Below, in pieces: positions 5,016-6,113 of a stretch of 6,113 nt of DNA; positions within the stretch are counted from its first letter, which is position 1, and every line of letters begins with the position of its first letter. Made by a program: the position numbers and the translations under genes. The stretch lies in the NCBI GenBank assembly GCA_002733155.1, contig NVUO01000006.1:121076-127188 (forward strand), read 5' to 3'. The notes beneath the pieces are model-generated. The model was given only the letters and a program-made list of their open reading frames with translations. It was not told where the DNA came from and searched no databases. Source of the DNA: Sulfurimonas sp. Its GTDB lineage: Bacteria; Campylobacterota; Campylobacteria; Campylobacterales; Sulfurimonadaceae.

Positions 5016-5162
5016 ATGAAAAAATTCCACATCACAAAAAAAGATATTCTAAAAACTGTTTCCAACTCTCAACTTATAGAGGGTTATAAGCCTGCTTCAA
5101 AATCTGTATTTAAAAAAGCAAAAGAGCTAATGGCAAAACATAGTGTCAAAGTATCTGATTAA
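5016..5162 (+). CDS. Small protein resembling VbhA-type Fic antitoxins
   Basis: A 48-residue gene: ATG at 5016, GGGG at 5007-5010 five bases upstream, TAA at 5160-5162. The protein is basic and helical, beginning MKKFHITKKDILKTVSN. It then has SQLIEGYKP at residues 18-26, and ends in KKAKELMAKHSVKVSD. S18-x-x-x-E22-G23 fits the (S/T)xxxE(G/N) motif by which Fic AMP-transferases are inhibited: the Glu blocks productive ATP binding. The following aromatic/x/Pro also resembles the SQRLEGLEP stretch I recall for VbhA. A Fic toxin normally follows such a gene, but here the next gene is a convergent integrase, so the antitoxin would be orphan or act on a distant Fic protein. The motif is short; a different small DNA-binding or regulatory protein is possible. 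That it is a real gene is well supported; the family is a moderate guess. Confidence 0.6.
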   Translation: MKKFHITKKDILKTVSNSQLIEGYKPASKSVFKKAKELMAKHSVKVSD

Positions 5163-6113
5163 GTCAGTAATTTCTTTTCAGCTTCATCTTTAATTAATTT
5201 CCAATACTTATGATAGGCACTTTCAATATCTTTATATTCAAAACTTAGATAATGATTTATAACACCTCTTTGTTTATGGCTTAAACAACTATCAGCTAAA
5301 ACACTATCTATGTGTAAATCTCTAATCATTATTGATAATAATAATCTCCTCATATCGTGAGGGGAAATTCTTTTACTATTAAATACTTCAACTCCTGCTA
5401 ATTTTAACAATCTTTGAAACATCATATCAACACTTCCTTTTTTAATAGATGGAAATATTAGACCTGATTTTATTGTTTTTAAGTATGGAATACACTCCTC
5501 TGGAATAGAAAATCTATAAACTTCTTTTGTTTTTGTAATTGTTTTCGGTGCTACAATCATTTTTTTATCTAAATAACAATCTTCTATCATTATTTGTCTA
5601 AGTTCCCCGTGTCTATGAGCAGTCATTATAATCATCATTAAATAGTTTCTAAATTCTTCTTTCTGATGATAGGCTAATGCTTCATATTTTGGAACAGCTT
5701 TATATAATTTGACAACTATTTCAAGATTATTTTCAAATGTTCTAAGTTCCAATTTTTCACGAACTGGCATATTGTAAGTTTCTAACATATCAACTATATT
5801 AGTATATAGATTACCTTTTTTAATTTCTTCTACAAAAATTGGACGAACAATTCTTTTGAATTGATTTTTTGTAGAATTCTCAATATGAGCCATTTCAACA
5901 TCGTATAACTCTCTCAAATCTTCATAAGTGATTTTAGATAATTTTTTATGCCCTATTGTATCTCGGATATACCTATTATAAAAGTAATCATAACTTTCAA
6001 CTGTTCTTGGTTTCCAAGTTCCATTTTTCAAACTAACTTTTTTTCTTTCATCATATAAATCATTTAATGTTTCTAATGTAAGACTAAAAGGGTCTTTGCC
6101 TTTTGCTATTTCT
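5159..6113 (-). CDS. Phage-type tyrosine integrase, N-terminus outside the window
   Basis: The minus-strand frame is open from the window edge (first full codon 6112-6110) to TAA at 5161-5159, giving 317 visible residues. A TTG at 6031-6029 is internal: the upstream codons continue sensibly (EIAKGKDPFSLTLETL), like the end of an arm-binding domain leading into the core-binding domain. Numbering from the first visible codon, residues about 10-110 form the helical core-binding domain. The catalytic domain follows with Arg167 (AHRHGELRQ), Lys194 or 196 (TKTKEVYRF), His252 and Arg255 (PHDMRR), His279 (LSHKQ) and the Tyr288 nucleophile (NHYLS), so it looks active. It would integrate or excise the element at an att site, which is probably beyond the window near its 5' end. 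It differs clearly from the small recombinase upstream. Its stop overlaps that of the convergent 48-codon gene by four bases. Confidence 0.88.
   Translation of the reverse strand, partial: EIAKGKDPFSLTLETLNDLYDERKKVSLKNGTWKPRTVESYDYFYNRYIRDTIGHKKLSKITYEDLRELYDVEMAHIENSTKNQFKRIVRPIFVEEIKKGNLYTNIVDMLETYNMPVREKLELRTFENNLEIVVKLYKAVPKYEALAYHQKEEFRNYLMMIIMTAHRHGELRQIMIEDCYLDKKMIVAPKTITKTKEVYRFSIPEECIPYLKTIKSGLIFPSIKKGSVDMMFQRLLKLAGVEVFNSKRISPHDMRRLLLSIMIRDLHIDSVLADSCLSHKQRGVINHYLSFEYKDIESAYHKYWKLIKDEAEKKLLT

Noticed and set aside
6029..6031. TTG at 6031-6029 as the start of the minus-strand integrase
   Set aside because: The frame continues upstream to the window edge with residues typical of an integrase N-terminal linker (GKDPFSLTLETL), so the true start is outside the window.
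1..6113. CRISPR array or tandem repeat locus
   Set aside because: No regularly spaced repeat with unique spacers is present on reading through the window; the repeats seen are two-copy or irregular.

Overview
The window is A+T-rich (roughly 70% by eye). Its codon use favours AAA, ATT and TTA, and its proteins are rich in Lys, Ile, Leu and Asn. With the style of the Rep protein and of the two recombinases, this suggests a plasmid, or an integrated plasmid-like element, from a Campylobacterota host (Sulfurimonas, Arcobacter or Sulfurovum type). The host call is an inference from composition and protein character, not from a database match.

Layout. (1) 1-1933, plus strand: a tight operon of three genes. 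The first is cut by the window edge and is unknown with a C-terminal coiled coil. The second is an unknown protein with a probable N-terminal helix-turn-helix, starting with GTG inside the previous stop (TAGTG). The third is a small leucine-rich-repeat-like protein with an exact 21-residue period. (2) 1934-2446: a 513-base non-coding leader with several hairpins, a G+C-rich islet and imperfect direct repeats; this is a possible replication-control or iteron region. (3) 2447-3604: a Rep_3-type replication initiator, followed by a strong rho-independent terminator at 3661-3706. (4) 3707-4173: very A+T-rich non-coding DNA with two DnaA-box-like words, palindromes and a duplicated segment of about 33 bases; this is a candidate origin and/or recombination region. 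(5) 4174-4836: a good sigma70 promoter and a small tyrosine recombinase of about FimB/FimE size with all catalytic residues. (6) 5016-5162: a 48-codon gene whose product carries an S-x-x-x-E-G motif and resembles the VbhA-type Fic antitoxins; no Fic toxin is visible. (7) 5159-6113, minus strand: a larger phage-type integrase, cut at its N-terminus by the window end, converging on the small gene so that both stop codons lie in one TTAA.

How it fits together. The Rep gene with its leader and downstream A+T-rich DNA looks like a replication module. The two unrelated tyrosine recombinases look like a module for integration, multimer resolution or DNA inversion. The small antitoxin-like gene may be a maintenance relic. 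The first operon is accessory and of unknown role. The combination suggests a plasmid that can integrate, or a composite mobile element.
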